Origin: Deltaproteobacteria bacterium
GTDB taxonomy: Bacteria > Myxococcota_A > Polyangia > Polyangiales > Houyiibacteriaceae
Assembly: GCA_017644045.1 (NCBI GenBank)
Contig: JAEPMI010000003.1
Coordinates: 434,001-498,000, forward strand
Direction: 5' to 3'
Length of the DNA: 64,000 nucleotides
The position numbers and the translations under genes were made by a program. Below the pieces are notes generated by a model, which had not been told where the DNA came from, ran no database searches, and was given only the letters and a program-made list of their open reading frames with translations. Shown here in pieces: positions 1 to 7,744 of the stretch; the first letter of the stretch is position 1; each line of letters opens with the position of its first letter.

Positions 1-1920
1 CAAGAGCCCGAGCCGCACCACGGTCCGCGCGGCGAGAATGCGCGCGTCCGCGTCTTCGTCCGAGAGCCACGCCGAGAGCCGCGCCTGCACGCCGCGGGCG
101 CTCGCGGCTTCCGGCGTGAGCGCGGCCAGCGCCGGCTCGAGCGCCGCGCGATCTTCCAGATGCGGCAGCAGCGCTTCGCCGAGCGCTTCCCCCGAGTGCG
201 CCCGCGCGGCCAGCGCGATGGCGGCGAGCGGCGCGAGCTCGTCCCCGCGCTCCGCGATCGCGGAGAGCGCCTCGTCGGTGCCGTGGTCCGCGAGCGTGCC
301 CATCGCCGCGCGCCGGACCTCCGGATCGATCTCGCGGCCAAACACATCGCAGAGGGCCTCCCGGTGCTCGTCGGCCATCGGCGCGGGCTGGGTCTGCAGA
401 CCGTGCCAGCACTCGAGCCGCACCGCGTTCGCCTCGTGCCCGAGCCCGCCGATGAGCTCCTCGGCGGCGGTCCCCTCGCTCATCGCCAGCACCTCGGCGG
501 CGAGGACCGCGCGGCTCACATCGCTGCCCTGGAGCTCCTCCACGAGGGCGCGTCGCGCCTCGCTGTCGAGCGCGGCCGCACCGGGCAACGAAGACCCGCC
601 CAGCAGCAGTCGACGCGCGTCGACCGCGCGGTGCAGCGCGTCCGCGTAGGTCTTTCGAGCGCGCCGGAAGACGATCCAGCACATCCCGCTGGTGGTCAGC
701 ACCACGAGCGCCGCGGCCCAGCGGGTGACCAGCCAGTCCGGCCAGAGCGCCAAGCCCAGCGCACACACGGCGTAGGCAGCCGGTGCGAGCACGCCGCGGA
801 TGGCGGACTTCGCCTGCGATCGACGCACGCTCGAGAGCGGCGTCTGCAGTTGCTCTGACGAGGGCGCCCAGACCGCCTGCTTCAGGATCCGGCCGGTGCC
901 GCGCAGGACCACGGCCGTCCAGATCCCCGGGATCACCGTGGCGACGATCGCGGCGATGGCGGTCGCCGCCGGCGCGAGCAAGAGACTCCGCGAGGTCCCG
1001 AGCCGCGCCATCAGTCGACCGGCCGCACCCGACAGGAGGAGCAGCCCGATGGCGCTCGTCGCGCCGTAGTAGCGACCGAAGAACGCGCTGATGTGCTCCT
1101 TGCCATCCGGTCCCTGGCCGAGCGTCTCCTGCGCGCTCGCCATCAGGTGGAAGTCCATGAGCTGCTCGGTGCAGAGCATCAGCATCGCGAGCACCGCGAT
1201 CATCCGCATCAGCCGGTCGCCGAGCACGTAGCCGAAGCCCTCCCGCCACGACTGCAGGAGGTCGAGCCGCTTCCGGCCGGCGTGCGCGTCGGGGTCGAGA
1301 TCGCGGCGGACGATCTGCCGCAGCACGATCCCGGTTCCGACCAGCGCTACGGCCGCGAAGGTCAGCAGCTCGGCCGCGCCGACGGCGTGCGAGAGCGGCG
1401 CGACCGCGAAGCCTCCGAGCGTCCACGCTGCGCCGGCCCCCATGCCCGCCACGGGCAGCAGCTTCCTCGCGGTGCGCGCGTCGGTCGCGGCGGTCGCCAC
1501 GGTCCAGATCTGGATCAACAGCACGCCCGACGACGCCTCGATGAAGACGTAGGTCGCGAAGGGCAGCCAGCGCGCCTTGCTGCCCGGCTCCTCGAACATC
1601 GTCTCCGGGAAGAAGAGGTAAGCGCCGCGCACCGCCAAGAAGAGCAGGGCGGTCAGGGTGACCGAGGTCATCGCCAACCGCGCGGGCCCGAGCCGCGGCG
1701 CCAGGCTGACCGCCAGCGAGCTCGAGGTGGCGAGCACGATCGCGCTCACCGCGAACGCCCAGGGAATGGCCGAGCGGTCGTAGGCCGTCAGGAAGAGACC
1801 GCTCTGCGCCGCCTTCGCCACCACGAGCGCGAGCCCGAGCGTGAAGGTGAGCAGGACGAGTCGAAAGGCGGTCTGGCCCCGGCCGTCCGGGATCCCCAGC
1901 CATCGCCGGAGCGCGTCCAT
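1..1920 (-). CDS. ATP/ADP-translocase-like MFS membrane protein with HEAT repeats (partial, C-terminus off the left edge)
   Basis: The frame is open from an ATG at 1920 to the window edge, 640 codons without a stop. The first ~400 residues are a polytopic membrane protein; several hydrophobic segments are visible, e.g. LVLLTFTLGLALVV near residue 21. The block around residues 135-180 (IQIWTVATAATDARTARKLL) resembles the NTT/Tlc nucleotide-transporter branch of the MFS fold. From about residue 400 a last membrane segment (WAAALVVLTTSGMCWIVF) is followed by an acidic/alanine-rich region with HEAT-like helical pairs, e.g. EALLPHLEDRAALEPALAAL. The start lies directly after the stop of the upstream tetraheme lipoprotein at 1921, so the two are very likely co-transcribed. 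Nucleotide exchange is the known role of the family in intracellular bacteria; in a free-living bacterium the substrate is unknown. The fold is fairly sure, the substrate is not. Confidence 0.7.
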   Translation of the reverse strand, partial: MDALRRWLGIPDGRGQTAFRLVLLTFTLGLALVVAKAAQSGLFLTAYDRSAIPWAFAVSAIVLATSSSLAVSLAPRLGPARLAMTSVTLTALLFLAVRGAYLFFPETMFEEPGSKARWLPFATYVFIEASSGVLLIQIWTVATAATDARTARKLLPVAGMGAGAAWTLGGFAVAPLSHAVGAAELLTFAAVALVGTGIVLRQIVRRDLDPDAHAGRKRLDLLQSWREGFGYVLGDRLMRMIAVLAMLMLCTEQLMDFHLMASAQETLGQGPDGKEHISAFFGRYYGATSAIGLLLLSGAAGRLMARLGTSRSLLLAPAATAIAAIVATVIPGIWTAVVLRGTGRILKQAVWAPSSEQLQTPLSSVRRSQAKSAIRGVLAPAAYAVCALGLALWPDWLVTRWAAALVVLTTSGMCWIVFRRARKTYADALHRAVDARRLLLGGSSLPGAAALDSEARRALVEELQGSDVSRAVLAAEVLAMSEGTAAEELIGGLGHEANAVRLECWHGLQTQPAPMADEHREALCDVFGREIDPEVRRAAMGTLADHGTDEALSAIAERGDELAPLAAIALAARAHSGEALGEALLPHLEDRAALEPALAALTPEAASARGVQARLSAWLSDEDADARILAARTVVRLGLL

Positions 1921-3600
1921 TCAGCGAGCCATGCCGCCAGAGCCGCCGCCGCCGCTCCCCCGGCGCATCGTGGCCATGCCGCTGCCGCCCATGGCGCTCT
2001 CGGTCGCCATGCCACTCTCGCTCTCCATCGCGCTGGCGCTCATGCCGCTCGTCGACGAGCCGCCGCTCGACTCGCGCGCCCATTCGGGCGGCGGCTGCGT
2101 GGACCACTCGGGCCGATCCTCCGAGGGCGCCCGGAGCTCGCAGCCTTCGTTCTTGGCGATCGGTCCGTCGGGCACCAGGAAGCCGTCGTCGATGCCCGGC
2201 ATGCCGGTCACCTCGGTGGGCCCGGGGCAGCCCGCGGCGATCCAGCCGCGCACGATCGCGATCTCGTCGTCGGGGATCGAGGGCAGGCCCATCGGCATCC
2301 CCGGCGCCGTCTCCGGGTGGTGCGGTCGCTCGTAGTCCTCGAAGGCCTCCACCCGATCGCGGAATTCCTCCACGCGCCGATCGAGCATCACCTCGATCAG
2401 CGGCGGAAGCCGACCTTCCTCGCGCGGCTCGAGCACCGAGTAGCGCTCCCCGGTCGTGCGATCGAGCGCGCCGTACACGAGCGTCTCGTAGGTCCGCATC
2501 GCCAGCTCGCTCCCGGGCCAACCGAAGCCACCCTCGTGGCCCGGTCCGAGATCCCGTTCGTGCGAGTTCATGTGGCAGTGAACACAGATGCGCCCGAGGA
2601 CCTTTGCCTTCACCTCGGCCCAGCCCACCGGGCGATCGACCGGCGGCGGCGCGGTGGGACGGCGCACGGTCGGCGCGTCGTCGAGCTCCGGGTCGCCCCA
2701 GATCAGGAAGTCGGCGACCCGCTCCGCCTCTTCGTGCGTCAGCCCCATGTCGGGCATGCGGGTGCCCTCGCGGAGCAGCGCCGGGTCTTCGATCCACGCG
2801 ACCATGATGTCGCGGTGCATGCGGTCCTTCGCGAAGCGCAGGTTCGGCGCCATGCGCGCGGCCATGCCGCTCGCGAGGAGCGCTTCGAGGTCCTTGCCGG
2901 TGTCGACGTTGCCGTAGGTGTGGCAGGCCACGCAGCCGCGGCCGAGGAAGATGCTCTTGCCCTCGGCGATCGCCTCCGCGCTCGGGCGCTCGCCGTGATC
3001 GTGCGCGTCTCGTTCGTAGGGGTCGGCGACCCCGGCGATCGCCGCGAAGTAGCGCACGATCTTCCGGCGGTCCGCGTCCGAGAGGTTCAGCCGAGGCATC
3101 GTCTCTTCGAGCGCCGGCCGCAGGTCCCAGGGCTCCTGCAGGAAGGTGTCGATCCACTTCGGGTCGAGCCGATTGGCCACGCCGCTGAGCTCGGGCACCT
3201 CGCGATAGTGGAAGATGTTCCGCTGGTAGCGCTGGAGGATGGGCTCGCCGTAGCGCGAGCTGAGCATCTCGTAGTGGCGGTGACCGGGCTCGAGGCCGCC
3301 GAGCCACACGTGGCAGTTCACGCAGTGGTCCGAGCGACCCGCCGGGGTGACCTCGTCGATCTCGTGGCAGCGGCTGCACTCGTTGCGCTCGAGCGCCTCG
3401 GTCCCGGCCGCGATCGCCGCGGCCTTCTCCTCCGGATCCCACTCGACCTGGTGCCGGGCGAGGATCGCCGCCGTGTCGGGCGGCGGCGGGGGCGTGACCG
3501 GCTCCGGGGTCTCGTCGGAGCAGCCCGCCAACAACAGGGCCCCGAAAAGGGCACCAACGAAGGCGCGCGTTCGAATGGCGCTCGACGGTCGCGGGCTCAC
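1921..3600 (-). CDS. Multiheme (tetraheme) cytochrome c lipoprotein
   Basis: 559 residues from a GTG at 3600. The N-terminus is a lipoprotein signal (FGALLLAGC, lipobox Cys27) followed by a Pro-rich linker, so the protein should be anchored at the periplasmic face of a membrane. Four CxxCH heme-binding motifs are visible: CSRCH (75-79), CVNCH (93-97), CVACH (223-227) and CVHCH (339-343). Motifs like MPRLNLSD and RMPDMGLT supply candidate Met ligands, as in class I cytochrome c domains. The tail is low complexity, rich in Met, Ser and Gly. The start is only 15 bases from the divergent kinase start. It probably shares a transcript with the HEAT-repeat membrane protein downstream. An electron-transfer role is inferred from the hemes; no redox partner is encoded nearby. 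Confidence 0.85.
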   Translation of the reverse strand: MSPRPSSAIRTRAFVGALFGALLLAGCSDETPEPVTPPPPPDTAAILARHQVEWDPEEKAAAIAAGTEALERNECSRCHEIDEVTPAGRSDHCVNCHVWLGGLEPGHRHYEMLSSRYGEPILQRYQRNIFHYREVPELSGVANRLDPKWIDTFLQEPWDLRPALEETMPRLNLSDADRRKIVRYFAAIAGVADPYERDAHDHGERPSAEAIAEGKSIFLGRGCVACHTYGNVDTGKDLEALLASGMAARMAPNLRFAKDRMHRDIMVAWIEDPALLREGTRMPDMGLTHEEAERVADFLIWGDPELDDAPTVRRPTAPPPVDRPVGWAEVKAKVLGRICVHCHMNSHERDLGPGHEGGFGWPGSELAMRTYETLVYGALDRTTGERYSVLEPREEGRLPPLIEVMLDRRVEEFRDRVEAFEDYERPHHPETAPGMPMGLPSIPDDEIAIVRGWIAAGCPGPTEVTGMPGIDDGFLVPDGPIAKNEGCELRAPSEDRPEWSTQPPPEWARESSGGSSTSGMSASAMESESGMATESAMGGSGMATMRRGSGGGGSGGMAR

Positions 3601-3615
3601 GGGTCCGCAGCATAC

Positions 3616-5175
3616 ATGGAGAGGGCCGCTCCGTGGTCGGCTCGCCGACCGGTCCCCCAGCTGGTACCAACGGTCTTCGAGGGGCGATTGAAGGCGGGCA
3701 TCAAAGAGAGCGGGGCGATCGCCCTCGCGGACACCGTCATCGGAGAGAGCCATCCCTCCGGTGAACGGGACAAAGTGCCCTCCGTCATCCCGTCGGCGCG
3801 CGCGGACCTGGCCCAGGCCAAGGCGCTCATCGGCACCCGCATCGACCACTACGAGATCGAGGACCTGCTCGGCGTCGGTGGGATGGGCGCGGTCTACGCG
3901 GCCCGCGACCTCAGCCTCGACCGGCCGGTGGCGCTCAAGATGCTCCGCGAGGTCTTTCGGCGCCCGGCCCACGAGGACCGGCTCAAGCGCGAGGCACGAG
4001 CCCAGGCGAAGCTCCAGAGCCCTCACGTCGTGGGCATCCACTACATCGGTCGGACGAGCTTCGTGCCGGACGGCCGCTCCGAGCCGCCGGTCGCCGACTC
4101 GAGCGAGAAGGGAATGCTCTACTTCGCGATGGAGCGCCTCGAGGGCGGCTCGCTCGAGGACGTCCTCGAGCGCGGCGAGACCCTCGACCCGGAGACCGCG
4201 CGCCGGATGATGCTCCAGGTCACTCGCGGGCTCCGCGCCGCGTTCCGGGCCGGCATCCTCCACCGGGACATCAAGCCCTCCAACCTGCTCCGCGGCCGCG
4301 ACGGCACGGTGAAGATCGCCGACTTCGGCCTCGCCAAGGGCGTCTCCGCCGAGGAGTCCATTCACGACGGCAGCCTGGTCGGCAGCCCCTACTACATGTC
4401 GCCGGAGCAGTGCGAGGGGCGCGCGCTCGACCACCGCGCGGACCTCTACTCGCTGGGCGCGACCTTCTATCACCTGATCGCCGGCCACCCGCCCTTCGAG
4501 GGCGAGTCGATCATGGACGTGGTCACCAAGCACCTCTCGGAGACCCCGCCGCCGCTGGACCGCACCGAGGTCCCGCCGAAGCTCGCGAAGATCCTGATGC
4601 GCCTGCTCGCGAAGGACCCGGACGACCGTTACCCGGACCACGACGCGCTCATCGACGACCTCAAGGCCGCGGCGCCCCAGCGAAATCCGTTCGCGGGCTT
4701 CTGGATCCGCGGCACCGCGGTCGTGCTCGACACGGCGGTGGCGGGCATCCTCATCGCGGGCCTCGGCTGGCTGGGGATGATCCTCCATCTGCTCCACGTG
4801 ACCGCCGGCCACGCGCTCCGGGGTCAGACCCTCGCCAAGTACCTGCTCAAGATCCAGGTGCGCCGCGCCGACGACGGCCCGGTGGGCTGGAGCCGGGCGT
4901 TCGCGCGGACCATCGTCTCCCTCTGGATGCCGCTGATCCTCGGGCTCTCGATCTTCGTCAGCTACGGCTTCGACGGCCTGGTCACCACCATCGAGCAGCT
5001 CCGCTTCGGCGAGGCGGGCCGGATGCAGGCGGTGATCCTCTCGCTGGCCCTCGGAAACGGCCTCCTGAGCCTGCTCTACGGCGCCGGCCTGGTCCTGGCG
5101 GGCTTCCACCCGCAAAAGCGCTCGGTCCACGACCTCATCACGGGAACGGTCGTCCGCTACAAGCTTCCGACCTAG
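3616..5175 (+). CDS. Ser/Thr protein kinase with C-terminal RDD membrane domain
   Basis: 519 residues from ATG 3616. An in-frame TTG at 3688 preceded by GAGGGG is an alternative start, and may be better because the first 24 residues look unstructured. The kinase domain begins near residue 78: glycine loop GVGGMGAVY, VALKML lysine, HRDIKPSN catalytic loop, DFGLAKG, and SPEQ in place of APE. After about residue 355 comes an RDD-family domain (PF06271 type) with three hydrophobic segments: RGTAVVLDTAVAG, then GQTLAKYLLKIQVRRADDG, then RSVHDLITGTVV. The kinase would therefore sit on the cytoplasmic face of a membrane-embedded RDD domain. RDD proteins have been linked to ion transport; whether this one transports anything is unknown. 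It is divergent from the cytochrome gene. Confidence 0.9.
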   Translation: MERAAPWSARRPVPQLVPTVFEGRLKAGIKESGAIALADTVIGESHPSGERDKVPSVIPSARADLAQAKALIGTRIDHYEIEDLLGVGGMGAVYAARDLSLDRPVALKMLREVFRRPAHEDRLKREARAQAKLQSPHVVGIHYIGRTSFVPDGRSEPPVADSSEKGMLYFAMERLEGGSLEDVLERGETLDPETARRMMLQVTRGLRAAFRAGILHRDIKPSNLLRGRDGTVKIADFGLAKGVSAEESIHDGSLVGSPYYMSPEQCEGRALDHRADLYSLGATFYHLIAGHPPFEGESIMDVVTKHLSETPPPLDRTEVPPKLAKILMRLLAKDPDDRYPDHDALIDDLKAAAPQRNPFAGFWIRGTAVVLDTAVAGILIAGLGWLGMILHLLHVTAGHALRGQTLAKYLLKIQVRRADDGPVGWSRAFARTIVSLWMPLILGLSIFVSYGFDGLVTTIEQLRFGEAGRMQAVILSLALGNGLLSLLYGAGLVLAGFHPQKRSVHDLITGTVVRYKLPT

Positions 5176-5182
5176 TTCCCCG

Positions 5183-5205
5183 GGGGGATTTTGAGAAAAT
5201 CCCCC
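5183..5205 (+). terminator. Perfect hairpin downstream of kinase gene
   Basis: Arms GGGGGATTTT and AAAATCCCCC pair perfectly around a GAG loop, seven bases after the kinase stop. A second small hairpin, ACTCG-TCG-CGAGT, follows at 5207-5219. There is no T-run after the stem, so its role as a terminator is inferred from position. Confidence 0.5.
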
Positions 5206-5347
5206 GACTCGTCGCGAGTGAATCGCTCCTCGTCTCCCCAAAAACCTGAAGGTCTCGCGGCATGGCCGCTCGGTGCGTCCTCGCGCTTCGCGCTACGTCC
5301 TCCGTTGGGTACCTCGCGGCGCGGGCTTTCTGGTATTCTCCGGCGCC

Positions 5348-6193
5348 ATGCGTGCTTTCTTCGTCCTGGCCACCTTGCTCTGCCTGGCGACGGCCGCGCC
5401 CGCCTCGGCGCAGCGCGACAACCCGCTGATCCAGGAAGGCGCCGACCAGTACGACGAGCTCCGCTACGAGGAGGCGCTCCAGACGCTCTCCGCGGCGCTC
5501 GTCCGGGCCGGCAACACCGACCAGCAGCGCGCGCGTATCTACACCTTCCTGGCGTTCACCTACCTCAGCCTCGGTCGCGAGGCGGAGGCCGAGGGCGCCT
5601 ACCGCTCCCTGCTCGCGATCGTGCCCGCCTTCGAGCCCGACGCGAGCGTCTCGCCGCGCTTCCGCGAGTTCTTCTCCGGCGTCCGTGACCGCTGGGAAGC
5701 CGAGGGGCGTCCCGGCAGCGCGCCGCCCTCGCCGGCGACCATCGAGCACACCTCGCCGCCGCAGGCGGACCCCGGCGAGTCGGTCGAGCTCCGCGCGAGC
5801 CTCGACGACCCGAGCGGCCGCATCGTCTCGGTCGTCCTCGCGTACCGCCAGGGCACCTCGGACGTCTATCGGCGCCTCGACACTCAGCTCGTCGAGGGCG
5901 AGTACGTCGCGACCATCCCCGGCGACGACGTCGCTCCGCCGCTGGTCGAGTACTACTTCGAGGGTCTCGACGCGAACAACCTCCCGGTCGCCTCCCGCGG
6001 CGACGTCGCGGCCCCGCTCCGCATCGCGGTCGAAGGCGAGGGCGACAGCGGCATCGTCGGCAAGTGGTGGTTCTGGACCATTCTCGGCGTGGTGGTCGTC
6101 GGTGGCGCGGTGACCACGGCGGTCCTGCTCACGCGAGACGACGGTGGCCCTTCGGAGACGCAGGGCACCTTCGTGATCAGCATCGGAGAGTGA
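5348..6193 (+). CDS. Exported TPR-type protein with C-terminal membrane anchor
   Basis: 281 residues from ATG 5348. The first ~22 residues are a signal peptide ending ASAQ. Residues ~30-105 are helical and TPR-like (ADQYDELRYEEALQTLSAAL, then FTYLSLGREAEAEGAYRSLL). A beta-rich middle region (~130-235) follows, with VELRASLDDPSGRIVSVVLAY resembling domains that describe how data 'affect' surfaces in myxobacterial envelope proteins. A transmembrane helix (WWFWTILGVVVVGGAVTTAV) lies near residues 240-262 with a short tail beyond. No enzymatic motif is seen. Its stop is two bases before the prmA start, so it heads a prmA-rsmE transcript. The function is unknown; a role as an envelope scaffold is a guess. 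Confidence 0.75.
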   Translation: MRAFFVLATLLCLATAAPASAQRDNPLIQEGADQYDELRYEEALQTLSAALVRAGNTDQQRARIYTFLAFTYLSLGREAEAEGAYRSLLAIVPAFEPDASVSPRFREFFSGVRDRWEAEGRPGSAPPSPATIEHTSPPQADPGESVELRASLDDPSGRIVSVVLAYRQGTSDVYRRLDTQLVEGEYVATIPGDDVAPPLVEYYFEGLDANNLPVASRGDVAAPLRIAVEGEGDSGIVGKWWFWTILGVVVVGGAVTTAVLLTRDDGGPSETQGTFVISIGE

Positions 6194-6195
6194 CC

Positions 6196-7044
6196 ATGAG
6201 CGAGGAAGCTCGCTATCCCTTCGTCCACCTCGAGGTGCCGACGGCCGAGGCCGAGCTCGCCACCGATCGCTTCTGGGAGCTCGGCGCCCAGGGAGTCGAG
6301 GAGCGCGACGAGAGCACCATGAACGGGTCGAGCGGCCCGGGCCGAACCCTGCTCGTCGCGTCCTTCGCAGGCGAGGCGGATGCGCAGCGCGTCGCGACCG
6401 AGGTCGGCGGCCAGGTCGAGGTGATCGTCGGCGACGAGTGGCGTGACGCCTGGAAGGAGCACTTCCAGATCACGCCGATCGGCGACCGCCTCTTGCTCCG
6501 CCCCTCCTGGCGGGACGTCCCGGAAGACGCGGGCGACCGCGTGGTGCTGACCATCGATCCCGGCGGCGCCTTCGGCAGCGGCCTGCACGAGTCCACCCGG
6601 CTGGTTCTCCGAGCCATCGAAGCGAGCGTGAAGGGCGGCGAGTCGGTCTTCGACGTCGGTTGCGGCAGCGGCATCCTCGCGATCGCCGCGCTCCTGCTCG
6701 GCGCCGAGCGCGCGATCGGCATCGACGTCGAGGACAGCGCGGTCCCGACCACCCTCGAGAACGCCGAGATCAACGGCGTCGACGATCGGCTCGGCGCCTC
6801 GACCGACCCGATCGAGTCGGTCGAGGGCACCTACGACCTGGTGCTCGCGAACATCCAGGCGCCGATCCTCATCGGGATGGCCGCCGAGCTCGCCAAGCGA
6901 GTCGCCGAGGGTGGGACGCTGGTGATGAGCGGCATCCTGGAAGGTCAGGAGCAGGAAGTCGCCGCGGCTCTCACCGCCGAGCTGCCGGGCACCGAAGCCA
7001 CCATCACCGCCGACGGCGGTTGGCGCGCCGTCACGATTCGATGA
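6196..7044 (+). CDS. prmA: Ribosomal protein L11 methyltransferase PrmA
   Basis: 282 residues, close to the usual PrmA length. PrmA trimethylates ribosomal protein L11 with S-adenosylmethionine in the cytoplasm. The N-terminal substrate-binding region (YPFVHLEVPTAEAELATDRF) is followed by DEWRDAWKEHF, the conserved pre-catalytic GGAFGSGLHEST block, SAM motif I (FDVGCGSGILAIAA) and the LANIQAPI motif that corresponds to the family's NIL/NPP-type motif. The ATG at 6196 lies two bases after the upstream stop. Its own stop overlaps the rsmE start (ATGA), so the two are translationally coupled. Pairing of prmA with rsmE is common in bacteria. Confidence 0.95.
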   Translation: MSEEARYPFVHLEVPTAEAELATDRFWELGAQGVEERDESTMNGSSGPGRTLLVASFAGEADAQRVATEVGGQVEVIVGDEWRDAWKEHFQITPIGDRLLLRPSWRDVPEDAGDRVVLTIDPGGAFGSGLHESTRLVLRAIEASVKGGESVFDVGCGSGILAIAALLLGAERAIGIDVEDSAVPTTLENAEINGVDDRLGASTDPIESVEGTYDLVLANIQAPILIGMAAELAKRVAEGGTLVMSGILEGQEQEVAAALTAELPGTEATITADGGWRAVTIR

Positions 7045-7733
7045 GGCGGCTCTTCGGGCCCGCGAGCGCCTCGGTCGGTGACACCGTGTCGCTCGACCCG
7101 GAGGCGAAGAAGCACGCGAAGGTCCTGCGGCTCGAGGTCGGCGCCCGCGTCGAGCTCTTCGATGGCGAGGGCCACCTCGCGGAGGCGGAGCTCGTCGCCG
7201 GTGGTCGCGCGCGGATCCATCGCGCCTGGACCGCCGAGCCGGTCGCCGCGTCGCGCACGCTGATCTGGGGTCTGCCCAAGGCTCCCGCCGTCGACACCGG
7301 CGTTCGGATGGCGACGGAGCTCGGCGTGGACCGCATCGTGCTCGCGCTCGCCGAGCGGACGCCCCGGCCGCCGAGCGCATCGAAGCTCGAGCGGTGGCGC
7401 CGGATCGCGCTCGAGGCGACCCGCCAGTGCGAGCGCGCGACTTGCCCGATCCTCGAGGGGCCGCTCCTGCTCGCAGAGGCCGCGGCGGTCGACGCCGACG
7501 TGCGCCTGGTCGCGCTCGCTCGCGGGGAGTGCACCGTGTCGATTGGCGAGGGCTCGGTCGCCATCGCCATCGGGCCCGAGGGTGGCTTCACGGACGCCGA
7601 GCAGGCGCTCCTGCTCGACGAGCACGGCTTCCATCCGCTTCGGCTCGGGCACCACGTGCTGCGTTCGGAGACGGCCGTCGCGGCTGCGCTCGCGCGCCTC
7701 GCGGGGGCTTCGCTCGACCCAGGATTGGGGTAG
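7041..7733 (+). CDS. rsmE: 16S rRNA (uracil-1498-N3)-methyltransferase RsmE
   Basis: 230 residues. RsmE methylates U1498 of 16S rRNA. The N-terminal PUA-like part (HAKVLRLEVGARVELFDGEG) leads into a SPOUT methyltransferase domain whose C-terminal knot is clear: IAIGPEGGFTDAEQ and LGHHVLRSETAVAAAL are the SAM-binding signature of the family. The start codon overlaps the prmA stop. The family's usual length is about 240, so the gene is complete. A kinase gene follows after 11 bases on the same strand. Confidence 0.95.
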   Translation: MRRLFGPASASVGDTVSLDPEAKKHAKVLRLEVGARVELFDGEGHLAEAELVAGGRARIHRAWTAEPVAASRTLIWGLPKAPAVDTGVRMATELGVDRIVLALAERTPRPPSASKLERWRRIALEATRQCERATCPILEGPLLLAEAAAVDADVRLVALARGECTVSIGEGSVAIAIGPEGGFTDAEQALLLDEHGFHPLRLGHHVLRSETAVAAALARLAGASLDPGLG

Positions 7734-7744
7734 TCTGAAGCACG

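Noticed and set aside
1093-3615. Very long plus-strand open frame opposite the cytochrome and HEAT genes
   Set aside because: It is the antisense of two clear minus-strand genes; its product is Arg/His/Glu-rich shadow sequence typical of GC-rich DNA. Only the part from 3616 (kinase) is real.
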